Below are positions 1-8,023 of a DNA stretch of 54,041 bases, piece by piece. Below the pieces are notes generated by a model. The model searched no databases. It was not told the DNA's origin and saw only the letters and a list, made by a program, of their open reading frames with translations. A program made the translations under genes and the position numbers. The stretch is taken from positions 1 through 54,041 of the forward strand of contig PERU01000025.1 in the NCBI GenBank assembly GCA_002928965.1. The letters run 5' to 3'. Positions within the stretch are counted from its first letter, which is position 1; every line of letters begins with the position of its first letter. The stretch is from Methylomonas sp. Its GTDB lineage: Bacteria > Pseudomonadota > Gammaproteobacteria > Methylococcales > Methylomonadaceae.

Positions 1-206
1 TTGATAAAGAGGGGTTGGGGGGAGATTTTTTAATAAATCCCCCTCGATCCCCCTTTTTCAAAGGGGGAAGTTATTTGTAGCGAAATCCTAAGCGAACTAG
101 CCAGCAAATTAGCCATTACTTTTTTAAGCTCATAATATACCGAATGGTTTTGATGGTAGACTAGGTATGACCCATCAAAAATATCATTAAAAACATAGGA
201 TTGCCA
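1..206. repeat. Intergenic start of window with G/C-run hairpin and dispersed repeat copy A
   Basis: No gene is visible before the first coding region. Positions 49-67 form a hairpin (CCCCCTTT, loop TTC, AAAGGGGG). The adjoining stretch 61-91, read on the minus strand, begins TTAGGATTTCGCTACAAATA and closely matches plus-strand stretches at 13822 and 18122 (TTAGGATTTCGCCAAAAATA). This marks a dispersed repeat, here in inverted orientation. Low-complexity G and C runs at 11-53 probably belong to the same element. The remainder (about 92-206) should hold the promoter of the diguanylate cyclase gene, but I see no convincing -35/-10 pair. Confidence 0.55.
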
Positions 207-1274
207 ATGAATGACCAGCGCTCCGACTCTGGCTTGCCCAGTATTTTAAAGAAATTGGGCGCTATGACAGCAATACGCGACACCTTTATGGTGGAGCAAA
301 GTTTGTTGCGAACCTTAGGGCCTTTGCTGGGTATTTTGGAAACCTCGTTTTATCGAGTAGATGATAATGCCAATATCCTGCGAGCCGTCCATCACTCTCG
401 CAAAGTGGTTGAAGAACGTGGCAGCAAGCGCATTGTCGACAATATCGAAGAAGTCACGAACGTGCAGCATGTTTCGACAGAACTCAATAACTTATTTGAA
501 AGCGTTCGCCTACTCGACAAATCCTGTAGCCGCAAAATCGGTTTTGAATTGCTGACCTGCTACCCGATATATGGCGACCATCAATTACTGGGTTATTTTG
601 TGTTTCAGCGTGACCGCGAAACCACGCCGGTAGAAGATGCCATTATTCATGGCGTCCTGGAAGTATTCACAAATTATTTTGCGCTACTCGACAGCAGCCA
701 GCGCGACCAACTCACCGGTTTGTTCAACCGTTATTCATTGGAGTCCAATCTCGATCGTTTATGGAGCATGCTGTCTGCAAACAAACAATCCAGCGACCAA
801 GAACCGGATTTAGCTATTAATGACCCAGGTTCTTATTGGCTATGCATTCTGGATGTGGATCACTTTAAAAAGATCAATGACAGTTATGGGCATATGATCG
901 GCGATGAAGTATTGATCATGGTTACCCGCCTGTTGCAAAGTGCACTGCGAAAATCCGATTTACTGTACCGCTTTGGCGGAGAAGAGTTTGTCGCCATTAT
1001 CGCTGCCAATGATCTTGAATCAGCCACGGAAGTCTTTGAACGCTGCCGCACTCGCATCGAAGAATTTGACTTTCCGCAGCTGGGACATGTCACCATCAGC
1101 GGCGGCTTCAGCAGTGCAGACCCTCTAGTGCTGCCACAAGAGATCATGCACCGTGCCGATAGCGCACTTTACGCGGCCAAAGATGCCGGACGAAACCGGA
1201 TTTTTCATTACGGTTCACTGGTGGAACAAGGTATTCTGCAAGAAATAGAAACCGGCAGCATTGATCTATTTTAA
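207..1274 (+). CDS. Diguanylate cyclase (GGDEF domain) with GAF-like N-terminus
   Basis: This protein of about 355 residues makes cyclic di-GMP from two GTP. The GGDEF domain fills the C-terminal half: the metal-binding segment is CILDVDHFKKIND (about 213-225), the active-site loop is GGEEF (257-261), and an inhibitory I-site RKSD (248-251) lies exactly five residues upstream, so product inhibition is expected. Residues about 25-165 look like a GAF-type sensor domain; no membrane segment is visible, so it should be cytoplasmic. I place the start at ATG 207 rather than the upstream TTG at 201 because ATAGGA at 195-200 gives well-spaced ribosome binding. An HD-GYP protein that would degrade the product lies at 12.4 kb. 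The ligand of the sensor domain is unknown. Confidence 0.93.
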   Translation: MNDQRSDSGLPSILKKLGAMTAIRDTFMVEQSLLRTLGPLLGILETSFYRVDDNANILRAVHHSRKVVEERGSKRIVDNIEEVTNVQHVSTELNNLFESVRLLDKSCSRKIGFELLTCYPIYGDHQLLGYFVFQRDRETTPVEDAIIHGVLEVFTNYFALLDSSQRDQLTGLFNRYSLESNLDRLWSMLSANKQSSDQEPDLAINDPGSYWLCILDVDHFKKINDSYGHMIGDEVLIMVTRLLQSALRKSDLLYRFGGEEFVAIIAANDLESATEVFERCRTRIEEFDFPQLGHVTISGGFSSADPLVLPQEIMHRADSALYAAKDAGRNRIFHYGSLVEQGILQEIETGSIDLF

Positions 1275-1375
1275 ACTGAAGCTACAACATTTTAACCGTA
1301 GTACCGATTGGAAATATTCCTGTCACATTCATGACATATTGGTTTTTTACTATAGATGCTTAGACGCAGCTACTG

Positions 1376-1567
1376 ATGGTAAAAACCATGTACCACTATG
1401 ACATCAAACTCACTTCCGGCGCTGTCATTCTGGCTGCTTTGCTATTGTCTATCACCGATTCAAAAGCAGCCGGTTTTACAAATCCAGCGCACAATCCGGC
1501 GGAACTGCAGCAATCCGATGCCCATGCTGAACCGCAAAAGTACTTTTCAATAGCGCAACCCGATTAA
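1376..1567 (+). CDS. Small exported hypothetical protein (63 aa)
   Basis: A short ORF whose product has a basic start, a hydrophobic stretch (SGAVILAALLLSI) and an Ala-rich SKAAG site, consistent with a signal peptide and a mature peptide of only about 30 residues. I do not recognise a family. It starts at ATG 1376 or ATG 1388; neither has a strong ribosome-binding site. Upstream, 1321-1336 carries TGTCA-N6-TGACA, similar to the palindromes near 25.35 kb. Its stop codon overlaps the stop of the convergent DsbD-like gene (TAA at 1565-1567 against TAA at 1564-1566 on the other strand). It may be a real small secreted peptide or a chance ORF. Confidence 0.4.
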   Translation: MVKTMYHYDIKLTSGAVILAALLLSITDSKAAGFTNPAHNPAELQQSDAHAEPQKYFSIAQPD

Positions 1568-2712
1568 CTCATCACCCATTCCGGCTTGAATAACATGGTC
1601 AAGGCCAATATCAGCATCACGCAACCGCTGATCAATTTCAGCAGGCGTCCGGACTGCTCTGTGAGTTTATGATTACCCAAGGTGATTACTGCCACGCCCA
1701 CCATCAACGAATCATCGGCCATGTAGGCCAGAATATACAGCGCTAAATAGCCGTAATACTGCGCCATGCTCAAACCTTGCTGACTCAATACCGCCGTGTA
1801 AATCGCCGGCAGTCCGGCCGTGCAAAGTAATTCGATGAAATTCACCAATACCGCTAACGCTGCGACCGATAACAACGACGCGGCCAAAGCATCCGTTTGC
1901 AGCAACTGCCGCATTCGTGCATAGAGTCCAGGTTTTGCGGCATCCGGAATCGACAATGAAAAACCTTGTTTAAACGCAAAGAAGTCTTTCACATTCACTG
2001 CGCCAATGAACAATCCCAATGCCACCAGACTCAACCGCACCGCATCGGACATACCCATCAGCAAAAACACGTTTAACCAAGCAGCCATGAACGCGTAGTA
2101 CACCGCACCGCTGATAAACACAAACATACCCGCCACCAGCGCCATGCGTCGCCGGTTCTGCAAGCGCACCAAAAAAGACAGCAAAAACAACAACACCCAC
2201 ATGGCGCAGGGATTAAAGCCATCCAGCAAACCCAGGGCCAAGGTGAATAATGGCAATCCCAGTCGATCGACACTGATATTACCCAGCCAGCCGCCATCGA
2301 CTTGCTGATTGGCAGTGACTGCATCATCGATAAACGCCAGTAAACGCGGGCCACTGGTTTCGGCGTCATTAAAGCCCACCAACACTTTGCCATGCATGAC
2401 AAAGGCGGGCACTCCCGGCGGCCAAACACCGGCTTGTTGAGAGAGCGTGATCAGTTCGGTACGGGCATCGGGCTCTTGATCCAGCGAGCGGAAAACGATT
2501 TTTAAACTCGGTCGTTGCGCGGTGATTTTTGGCAGATATTGTTTAGCTTCGGCGCAATGCGGGCAACCGTCCCGCACATACACCTGCAGTAAACCCAGTT
2601 CGTTGGACTGATCGGCTGCCATAACACAATGAGGCAACAGCGTAAAAAGCGTCAGCAATAAGAAGCAATAAAAACCGTTACAGCGGGTTAACTTAGCACG
2701 TGCTGCTGTCAT
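1564..2712 (-). CDS. Thioredoxin-like domain fused to DsbD/CcdA-like membrane protein
   Basis: About 382 residues. A signal peptide (roughly 10-33) is followed by a thioredoxin/glutaredoxin-like domain with a CPHC redox pair (50-53), then six or more hydrophobic helices of the CcdA/DsbD type. In DsbD-like proteins two membrane cysteines shuttle electrons from cytoplasmic thioredoxin; candidates here are C169 in GFNPC and C297 in ELLCTAG. The likely role is moving reducing power across the inner membrane to a periplasmic thiol partner; the substrate is unknown. I set the start at ATG 2712, preceded by a GGTGAT-type site. An in-frame extension to 2772 runs into a dispersed repeat and is probably not translated. 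It stands alone and faces ftsH across the repeat. Confidence 0.8.
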   Translation of the reverse strand: MTAARAKLTRCNGFYCFLLLTLFTLLPHCVMAADQSNELGLLQVYVRDGCPHCAEAKQYLPKITAQRPSLKIVFRSLDQEPDARTELITLSQQAGVWPPGVPAFVMHGKVLVGFNDAETSGPRLLAFIDDAVTANQQVDGGWLGNISVDRLGLPLFTLALGLLDGFNPCAMWVLLFLLSFLVRLQNRRRMALVAGMFVFISGAVYYAFMAAWLNVFLLMGMSDAVRLSLVALGLFIGAVNVKDFFAFKQGFSLSIPDAAKPGLYARMRQLLQTDALAASLLSVAALAVLVNFIELLCTAGLPAIYTAVLSQQGLSMAQYYGYLALYILAYMADDSLMVGVAVITLGNHKLTEQSGRLLKLISGCVMLILALTMLFKPEWVMS

Positions 2713-2750
2713 GTTATCACCAACAGTTTGAACCTTGAAAATACATTTCA

Positions 2751-2890
2751 TCACGAAGAACACCGAGAACACGAAAGAAACATCAAGCTATTGAACGTAT
2801 ATTTCAATCGACTTCATTGCATCCGATGGATAAATCAGCGCATTGAGTCAACGCCTGAAAATACTTCGTGTGTTTCGTGCTCTTTGTGGT
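2751..2890. repeat. Dispersed imperfect inverted repeat R1 (CACGAAG type)
   Basis: The left arm at 2751-2776 (TCACGAAGAACACCGAGAAC...) is roughly inverted by the right arm at 2864-2890, whose reverse complement starts ACCACAAAGAGCACGAAACA. Related arms occur at 18050-18252 and 45158-45228, so this is a small mobile or palindromic repeat family. The middle (2777-2863) has no recognisable coding content. It separates ftsH from the DsbD-like gene. Confidence 0.6.
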
Positions 2891-2912
2891 TATTTGCCGA
2901 CGTTAGGTTGAA

Positions 2913-4859
2913 TCATGATTTTTGTGCCAACAGTTCAAGCATGTCTTCGCGCTGAATGACTTCTTTATCCTGCAACAACTCCGCCAAACGATCCAGTTGC
3001 GGACGAGCCTTGGTCAGAATATCCTTGGCCCGTTGTTCGGCTTCTTCAATCAAGGCTTTGATTTCGGCATCGATCAAGCGAGCTGTGTCTTCACTGTAAT
3101 TGCGTTGTTCAGACATATCGCCGCTCAAAAATTGCAGTTGCTGGCGCTGACCATAGATCAGTGGCCCGAGCTTTTTGCTCATACCCAAATAACAGACCAT
3201 ATTGCGAGCAATTTCGCTGGCTTTTTCCAGATCGTTTTGCGCACCGGTAGAAACACTGCCCAAGGCCAATTGTTCGGCCACCCGACCACCCAGCAAAATC
3301 GCCAATTGATCCTTCAATTCGACTTCGGTGGACAGGTACTTTTCCTCGACCGGCAATTGCAGGGTAAAGCCTAATGCCGCTACGCCTCGCGGAATGATGG
3401 AAATTTTATGCACCGGCTGGCCGGTCGGTACGTTTTCTGCCACCAAGGCATGCCCGGCTTCATGGTAGGCCACCCGGCGTTTTTCCTCGGGACCCAGCAG
3501 ACGATTTTTCTTTTCCGGGCCAGCCATTACCCTATCGATGGCCGCCTCAAAATCTGCCATGCTCACGGAGTCGCGACCGCCACGGGCAGCCATTATGGCT
3601 GCTTCATTGGCAATATTGGATAAATCGGCCCCGACAAAACCCGGTGTGCGTTTGGCTACCGTGCTTAAATCAACATCGTTATCCAGTTGCATGCCTTTGC
3701 TATGCAATTTCAGAATGGCGATACGATCGGTCAAATCCGGTTTATCCACCACAATTTGCCGATCAAAACGCCCAGCACGTAACAAGGCTTTATCCAGAAT
3801 TTCAGGTCTGTTGGTTGCAGCCATCACCACCACACCGGAGGTGGGATCAAAACCATCCATTTCGGTCAGCAGCTGGTTCAAAGTCTGCTCGCGCTCGTCG
3901 TTGCCGCCCATCATCGCAGGACCACCCCGTGACCTACCGATAGCGTCCAGTTCGTCGATAAAAATGATGCAGGGGGCTTTTTGTCTGGCCTGATCGAACA
4001 AATCCCGTACTCGCGCAGCGCCGATGCCGACGAACATTTCAATGAATTCCGAAGCGCTGATATTAAAGAAGGGCACACCCGCTTCGCCGGAAACCGCTCG
4101 CGCCAACAATGTCTTACCGGTACCGGGCGTCCCCACCAGCAGCACACCTTTTGGCATACGTCCGCCGAGTTTTTGCAGTTTTTCAGGGGATTTTAAAAAT
4201 TCGATGGTTTCTTTGAGCTCCTGCTTGGCGCTCTCGGCACCGGCTACATCGTCAAAGGTGACTTTGCCGGCTTCCTGTTGAATCTTGATTTTATTGCCCA
4301 AATTCAAAAAACCGCGACCCGCGCCGCCGGTCATTCGAGGCAGCAACCACATCCAGATGCCGGCAAAAATGGCGACAGGGATGACCCAGTTGAATAGCAG
4401 GCTACTCAACCAGTTATCTCCGCTTCTGACTACATATTCGACTTGGTGATCTTGCAGATTTTTGGTGAGTGCTTCGTCCCACAACGGAATGGTAAAGAAA
4501 TGCTTGCCGATTTTTTGGTCGTCTTGTTTGAGATTGCCGTTGATGAAACGCTGAGTCACCACGGCATCTTCGACTTTGTCGGCATTGACTAAATTAAGGA
4601 ACTGGCTGTAAGGAATTTCCTGACCCTGCGGTTTTTCGCCACCGGCCAGTACTGATAACACGAAAATCCCCAACAACAGGTACAGCCAGATTCGTGCGGG
4701 TTTCTTGGCGGGTGTTTCGGCAGTTTCAGGCTGGTCGCTGCCTTTGGCCGTTGGCGGGTTTACTAATGGTTTTAGGGTTTTTATCAGCCAGTCCCACGCC
4801 AGGTATAATCCATCCAAAAGCGTTTTAACAATTTCAGTCAGTTTTTGCTTGTCCAGCAT
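2913..4859 (-). CDS. ftsH: FtsH-type ATP-dependent zinc metalloprotease
   Basis: A 648-residue membrane AAA+ protease that unfolds and degrades membrane and regulatory proteins. Two membrane segments (about 57-74 and 150-173) flank a short periplasmic domain. The ATPase has Walker A GTPGTGKT (243-250; usually GPPGTGKT), Walker [12 protein letters not shown] (about 298-308) and an arginine-finger region [20 protein letters not shown]. The zinc site is HEAGH (466-470). The N-terminal cytoplasmic tail of about 55 residues, with a Pro/Glu/Thr-rich part, is longer than in Escherichia coli FtsH. None of the usual neighbours of the housekeeping gene (rlmE, folP) is nearby, so this may be a second paralogue. 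It stands as a single gene. Confidence 0.93.
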   Translation of the reverse strand: MLDKQKLTEIVKTLLDGLYLAWDWLIKTLKPLVNPPTAKGSDQPETAETPAKKPARIWLYLLLGIFVLSVLAGGEKPQGQEIPYSQFLNLVNADKVEDAVVTQRFINGNLKQDDQKIGKHFFTIPLWDEALTKNLQDHQVEYVVRSGDNWLSSLLFNWVIPVAIFAGIWMWLLPRMTGGAGRGFLNLGNKIKIQQEAGKVTFDDVAGAESAKQELKETIEFLKSPEKLQKLGGRMPKGVLLVGTPGTGKTLLARAVSGEAGVPFFNISASEFIEMFVGIGAARVRDLFDQARQKAPCIIFIDELDAIGRSRGGPAMMGGNDEREQTLNQLLTEMDGFDPTSGVVVMAATNRPEILDKALLRAGRFDRQIVVDKPDLTDRIAILKLHSKGMQLDNDVDLSTVAKRTPGFVGADLSNIANEAAIMAARGGRDSVSMADFEAAIDRVMAGPEKKNRLLGPEEKRRVAYHEAGHALVAENVPTGQPVHKISIIPRGVAALGFTLQLPVEEKYLSTEVELKDQLAILLGGRVAEQLALGSVSTGAQNDLEKASEIARNMVCYLGMSKKLGPLIYGQRQQLQFLSGDMSEQRNYSEDTARLIDAEIKALIEEAEQRAKDILTKARPQLDRLAELLQDKEVIQREDMLELLAQKS

Positions 4860-4922
4860 AACGGCTTACCTCTGATAAAAAAACTCTTCTACCAGACTAC
4901 TCCTGCCGCGACATATTGTCGA

Positions 4923-5088
4923 CTAGGAGCTTGTCCGAGAATAGGAATCGTCGCGAGGGAAAGTTATTTTGAGTCAGATTTGTTGATCATTTGAGGCGAA
5001 TAGTGGTGCTATTTAACGAAAATGAGCGGGAAATCTGTCCAACAGGGCTTTCCCTTAGCAGTTTCTCTATTCTCGGACAGGCTCCTAG
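4923..5088. mobile_element. 166-bp MITE-like element, copy 1
   Basis: Terminal inverted repeats at 4923-4944 and 5067-5088 match at 21 of 22 positions (GGAGCTTGTCCGAGAATAG against GGAGCCTGTCCGAGAATAG). A second element of exactly the same length with about nine differences lies at 50592-50757. In both copies the GGAGC...GGCTCC body is flanked by TA, which suits a TA target duplication as made by IS630/Tc1-mariner transposases. No transposase is encoded, so it would move only with a partner in trans. Its right end abuts the 3' end of the flavin reductase gene and provides that gene's TAG stop (5085-5087, minus strand). Confidence 0.8.
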
Positions 5089-5564
5089 ACTAGTTGCCGA
5101 TAGGCGCCGTTGTAATACAACAATGGCTCGCCGCTGCGACAGACCACTTTTTGCACTTCGGCAATCACGATCCAGTGAGTACCGGCCAACACCTGATCAA
5201 CCACAGTACATTCCAGACTAGCCAGTGATTCTGTCAAAACCGGCGCACCGAATTCACCGACTTCCCAAGCCGATGCGGCAAAACGCTCTTCCTGCGAACT
5301 ACCGCCAGCAAACTGGTTGGAAACCTCTTGCTGTTCAGTGCTGAGAATATTCACGGCAAACTGTTTTTCCTCCAATACTACCGCGCCGGTATCGGTATTC
5401 TGATTCAGACACACCAGAATCTGCGGCGGATCCACCGACACACTGCTGAACGATGTCGCCGTCATGCCTTTCAAACCTTGTTGTTCGGATTGGGCCGTTA
5501 CCACGGTAACGCCACTGGCCCATAATTTCAGGGCGTTTTTAAATTGACTTGCATCAACACTCAT
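5085..5564 (-). CDS. Flavin reductase-like, FMN-binding protein
   Basis: A 159-residue protein of the flavin reductase/DIM6-NTAB family (HpaC-like), which uses NAD(P)H to reduce FMN or FAD, often for a partner monooxygenase. Family features are LWASGVTVVTA near the N-terminus, the FMN-binding region GMTATSFSSVSVDPPQILVC (about 33-52) and FAVNILS followed by the GTHWIVIAEV strand. Start ATG 5564 is preceded by AGAGA. It is the last gene of a minus-strand run (prfB, ATPase, TOPRIM, lysS, DUF2818, this gene), 29 bases after DUF2818. The stop codon is formed at the edge of the MITE, so the original C-terminus may have been a little different. The partner enzyme is not in this window. Confidence 0.88.
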   Translation of the reverse strand: MSVDASQFKNALKLWASGVTVVTAQSEQQGLKGMTATSFSSVSVDPPQILVCLNQNTDTGAVVLEEKQFAVNILSTEQQEVSNQFAGGSSQEERFAASAWEVGEFGAPVLTESLASLECTVVDQVLAGTHWIVIAEVQKVVCRSGEPLLYYNGAYRQLV

Positions 5565-5593
5565 AAATTTCTCTTGATTAACCTAACAACAGA

Positions 5594-5899
5594 TTAAGCT
5601 TTTAACAGCTTTTTCAAATCGTAGTGATAAATAAATCCCGGCAACGCAAACACCACAAACAAACACAAGGTTGCGACGTAAAACTCCCATTGTTGGAGGT
5701 GCAGGCCACCGGTGAGTTTATGCTCCAGGGCCATCGCCAACAAACCGACCAATCCATAACATACCAGCCATTCCAGCCAGCGCCACCCAGCGGTTTTATG
5801 CAGTTTGATTACCAACAAAAAACGCTCACTCAACCAAGGTAAGTTGGCCGCTAAAAAAGCCACGGCCAATAGCACCCCATAAACGCTGGTCTGCTGCAT
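5594..5899 (-). CDS. DUF2818 small membrane protein
   Basis: About 101 residues with three hydrophobic segments (YGVLLAVAFLAANLPW, LVCYGLVGLLAMALEH, FYVATLCLFVVFALPGFIY). The opening [26 protein letters not shown] stretch and the WRWLEW turn are typical of the DUF2818 family of inner-membrane proteins, whose function is unknown; members are often found beside respiratory or housekeeping genes. The ATG at 5899 overlaps the lysS stop (TGATG), so translation is likely coupled to lysS. An in-frame TTG at 5902 is less likely. Confidence 0.8.
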   Translation of the reverse strand: MQQTSVYGVLLAVAFLAANLPWLSERFLLVIKLHKTAGWRWLEWLVCYGLVGLLAMALEHKLTGGLHLQQWEFYVATLCLFVVFALPGFIYHYDLKKLLKA

Positions 5900-7395
5900 C
5901 AATGCTTGGGCCGCAGGTGCGGGAACAACAACACGTCGCGGATGCTGGGTGAATTAGTGAACAACATCACCAAGCGGTCTATACCAATGCCCTCGCCCGC
6001 CGTCGGCGGCATGCCGTGCTCCAACGCGGTGATGTAATCGGCATCGAAATGCATGGCTTCGTTGTCGCCGGCTTCTTTTTCTGCCACTTGTTTCTGGAAG
6101 CGTTCGGCTTGGTCTTCAGCGTCGTTTAACTCAGTAAAACCGTTGGCGATTTCACGACCGCCCACAAAGAACTCGAAACGATCGGTGACATGCGGGTCAT
6201 TGTCATTACGTCTGGCCAGCGGCGACACTTCCACCGGATAAGCAGTAATGAAGGTCGGATTCATCAAACGGTGTTCGACGGTTTTCTCGAAAATCTCGAT
6301 TTGCACCTTGCCCAAGCCGTAGCTATCTTTGACCGGGATTTTCAGGTTTTCCGCCACTTTCACTGCTGCCTCGCGACTGGTCAGATCAGCCAGTGTCAAA
6401 TCCGGATTGAAATACAAAATGGACTCGATCACGGTCATCCGGGCAAACGGTTTGCCAAAATCGTATTGATCGCCCTGGTATTCAATCACACTGTTACCAA
6501 CGATATCTTCAGCAATACCTTTCAGCATGGCTTCGGTCAAATCCATCAACTCGCCGTATTCGGCATAAGCTTGATAGAACTCCAGCATGGTGAATTCCGG
6601 GTTATGGCGGGTAGATAAACCTTCGTTACGGAAGTTGCGATTGATCTCAAACACCCGCTCAAAACCGCCCACAACCAAACGCTTCAGATACAGCTCCGGC
6701 GCAATCCGCAGATACAGTTCCATGTCCAGCGCATTATGAAACGTCGTAAAGGGCCGGGCAGTGGCGCCGCCAGGAATGACCTGCATCATCGGGGTTTCCA
6801 CTTCCAGGAAGTCCCGCTGAATCAAAAACTCGCGGATGTAATTAACGATTTTCGAGCGCATCAAAAAGGTTTTGCGCGCCTCATCGCTCATGATCAAATC
6901 CAGATAACGCTGGCGATATTTGATTTCCTGATCAGCAATGCCATGGAATTTTTCCGGCAAGGGCCGCAAGGCTTTGGTCAATAAACGAATGTCATCAACC
7001 TTGACACTCAACTCGCCAACCTTGGTTTTGAACAACACGCCCTCAGCACCGAGAATATCGCCAATATCCCACTTTTTAAACTGGTCGTTGTAGATACCTT
7101 CCGCCAAATTATCCCGCGCGACATACACCTGAATCTGCCCGGACATGTCCTGCAAATGGCAGAAACTGGCCTTGCCCATGATGCGGCGGGTCATCATCCG
7201 CCCGGCAATTTTTACGCGGATAGGTTCAGCCAATAATTCTTCTTCGGATTTTTCAGCGTATTCAGCCAGCAATTCGCCAGCCACCACATTGCGGCGGAAA
7301 TCGGTAGGAAATGCGATACCTTCTTCACGAATGGCATTGAGCTTTTCGCGGCGTTGTTTGATCTGTTCTTGTTCGTCGTGTTCGAGTTCTGACAT
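5899..7395 (-). CDS. lysS: Lysyl-tRNA synthetase, class II
   Basis: A 498-residue class II synthetase that charges tRNA-Lys. It has the N-terminal OB-fold anticodon-binding domain (about 60-170; [21 protein letters not shown]), motif 2 region [22 protein letters not shown], the conserved [18 protein letters not shown] and motif 3 [20 protein letters not shown] near the C-terminus. Length matches the family. In many Gammaproteobacteria prfB and lysS are adjacent and co-transcribed; here an ATPase/TOPRIM pair separates them, leaving 40 bases between the TOPRIM stop and the lysS ATG. Confidence 0.97.
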   Translation of the reverse strand: MSELEHDEQEQIKQRREKLNAIREEGIAFPTDFRRNVVAGELLAEYAEKSEEELLAEPIRVKIAGRMMTRRIMGKASFCHLQDMSGQIQVYVARDNLAEGIYNDQFKKWDIGDILGAEGVLFKTKVGELSVKVDDIRLLTKALRPLPEKFHGIADQEIKYRQRYLDLIMSDEARKTFLMRSKIVNYIREFLIQRDFLEVETPMMQVIPGGATARPFTTFHNALDMELYLRIAPELYLKRLVVGGFERVFEINRNFRNEGLSTRHNPEFTMLEFYQAYAEYGELMDLTEAMLKGIAEDIVGNSVIEYQGDQYDFGKPFARMTVIESILYFNPDLTLADLTSREAAVKVAENLKIPVKDSYGLGKVQIEIFEKTVEHRLMNPTFITAYPVEVSPLARRNDNDPHVTDRFEFFVGGREIANGFTELNDAEDQAERFQKQVAEKEAGDNEAMHFDADYITALEHGMPPTAGEGIGIDRLVMLFTNSPSIRDVLLFPHLRPKH

Positions 7396-7435
7396 GTTTT
7401 CTTGGTAAATTTCTAATACTTAATAAATAATTTAA

Positions 7436-8023
7436 TTAGCCCAATAACTTCAATTTCTCAACAAAATATCTGGCACTTGGGCAATTAGGATGCTGAGCAG
7501 CGCGAGCTACATTGAATTGATGCTGTTTGATAAATCTATCGGCAAAAGCGATTTTACTGCTTCCAGGACCTCGACCAATCGTTTGTAAACCAATTTCTTT
7601 TAATCGATCCCAAGGCATGGAGGGTGTGTGCTCGGGATAATCTTCAAAAAAACGACCTTGCTTTGTCCAACTTTTCATAGCATCGGTATCGGCTAAAAAC
7701 CAGGATTCGATTGCTTTGCGAGCAATAACCACCAAATCTATATTATCGCTACCGATAATTTCTTTGCGTTTAGTAATGCACGGGGCACATTTTTCAGGAT
7801 CTAAATCAGCCAACACTACAATCTTATCTGGATTATGTTGCTTCTTTAATAAATTCACATACAACGAGATATTCCGTGAACAAAGATTACCGTTGCCCTG
7901 AACATCAACAACTTGATCGATAACTTGCAATTGATAATCTTGTTTTAACCAGTCGTGGAATGACTGACTTTCAACAAGTTTCTTATCCGAAGCTCCCTCA
8001 ACAACGAATCCAACCGTTACCAA
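7436..8023 (-). CDS. Predicted TOPRIM-fold (DUF4276/RloB/AriB-like) partner of the upstream ATPase
   Basis: About 195 residues. The pattern VEGASDKKL near the N-terminus (Glu 9) and VVLADLDPE (Asp 73 and Asp 75) fits the glutamate and DxD metal ligands of a TOPRIM nuclease; AIESWFLAD in the middle resembles DUF4276-type proteins. In OLD, PARIS and AbiL/RloAB systems a TOPRIM-type nuclease works with an ABC-like ATPase, so it is probably the effector of the pair. The best start is TTG at 8023: it overlaps the ATPase stop (TTGGTAA) and has GGGGG about six bases upstream; an in-frame TTG at 8056 would lie inside the ATPase gene. The family name is inferred from motifs only; nuclease activity is a prediction. 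Confidence 0.65.
   Translation of the reverse strand: MVTVGFVVEGASDKKLVESQSFHDWLKQDYQLQVIDQVVDVQGNGNLCSRNISLYVNLLKKQHNPDKIVVLADLDPEKCAPCITKRKEIIGSDNIDLVVIARKAIESWFLADTDAMKSWTKQGRFFEDYPEHTPSMPWDRLKEIGLQTIGRGPGSSKIAFADRFIKQHQFNVARAAQHPNCPSARYFVEKLKLLG

Noticed and set aside
2713-2772. N-terminal extension of the thioredoxin-DsbD-like protein
   Set aside because: The extra residues come from the dispersed repeat R1 and precede an otherwise complete signal peptide.
2922-3374. A 150-residue open frame antisense to ftsH
   Set aside because: Lies fully within the ftsH protease domain on the other strand; no recognisable domain.
4991-5221. Frames opening MRRIVVLFNENEREI in both MITE copies as a small protein
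   Set aside because: The shared part simply follows the element sequence, the frames run out into different flanks, and no transposase motif is visible.
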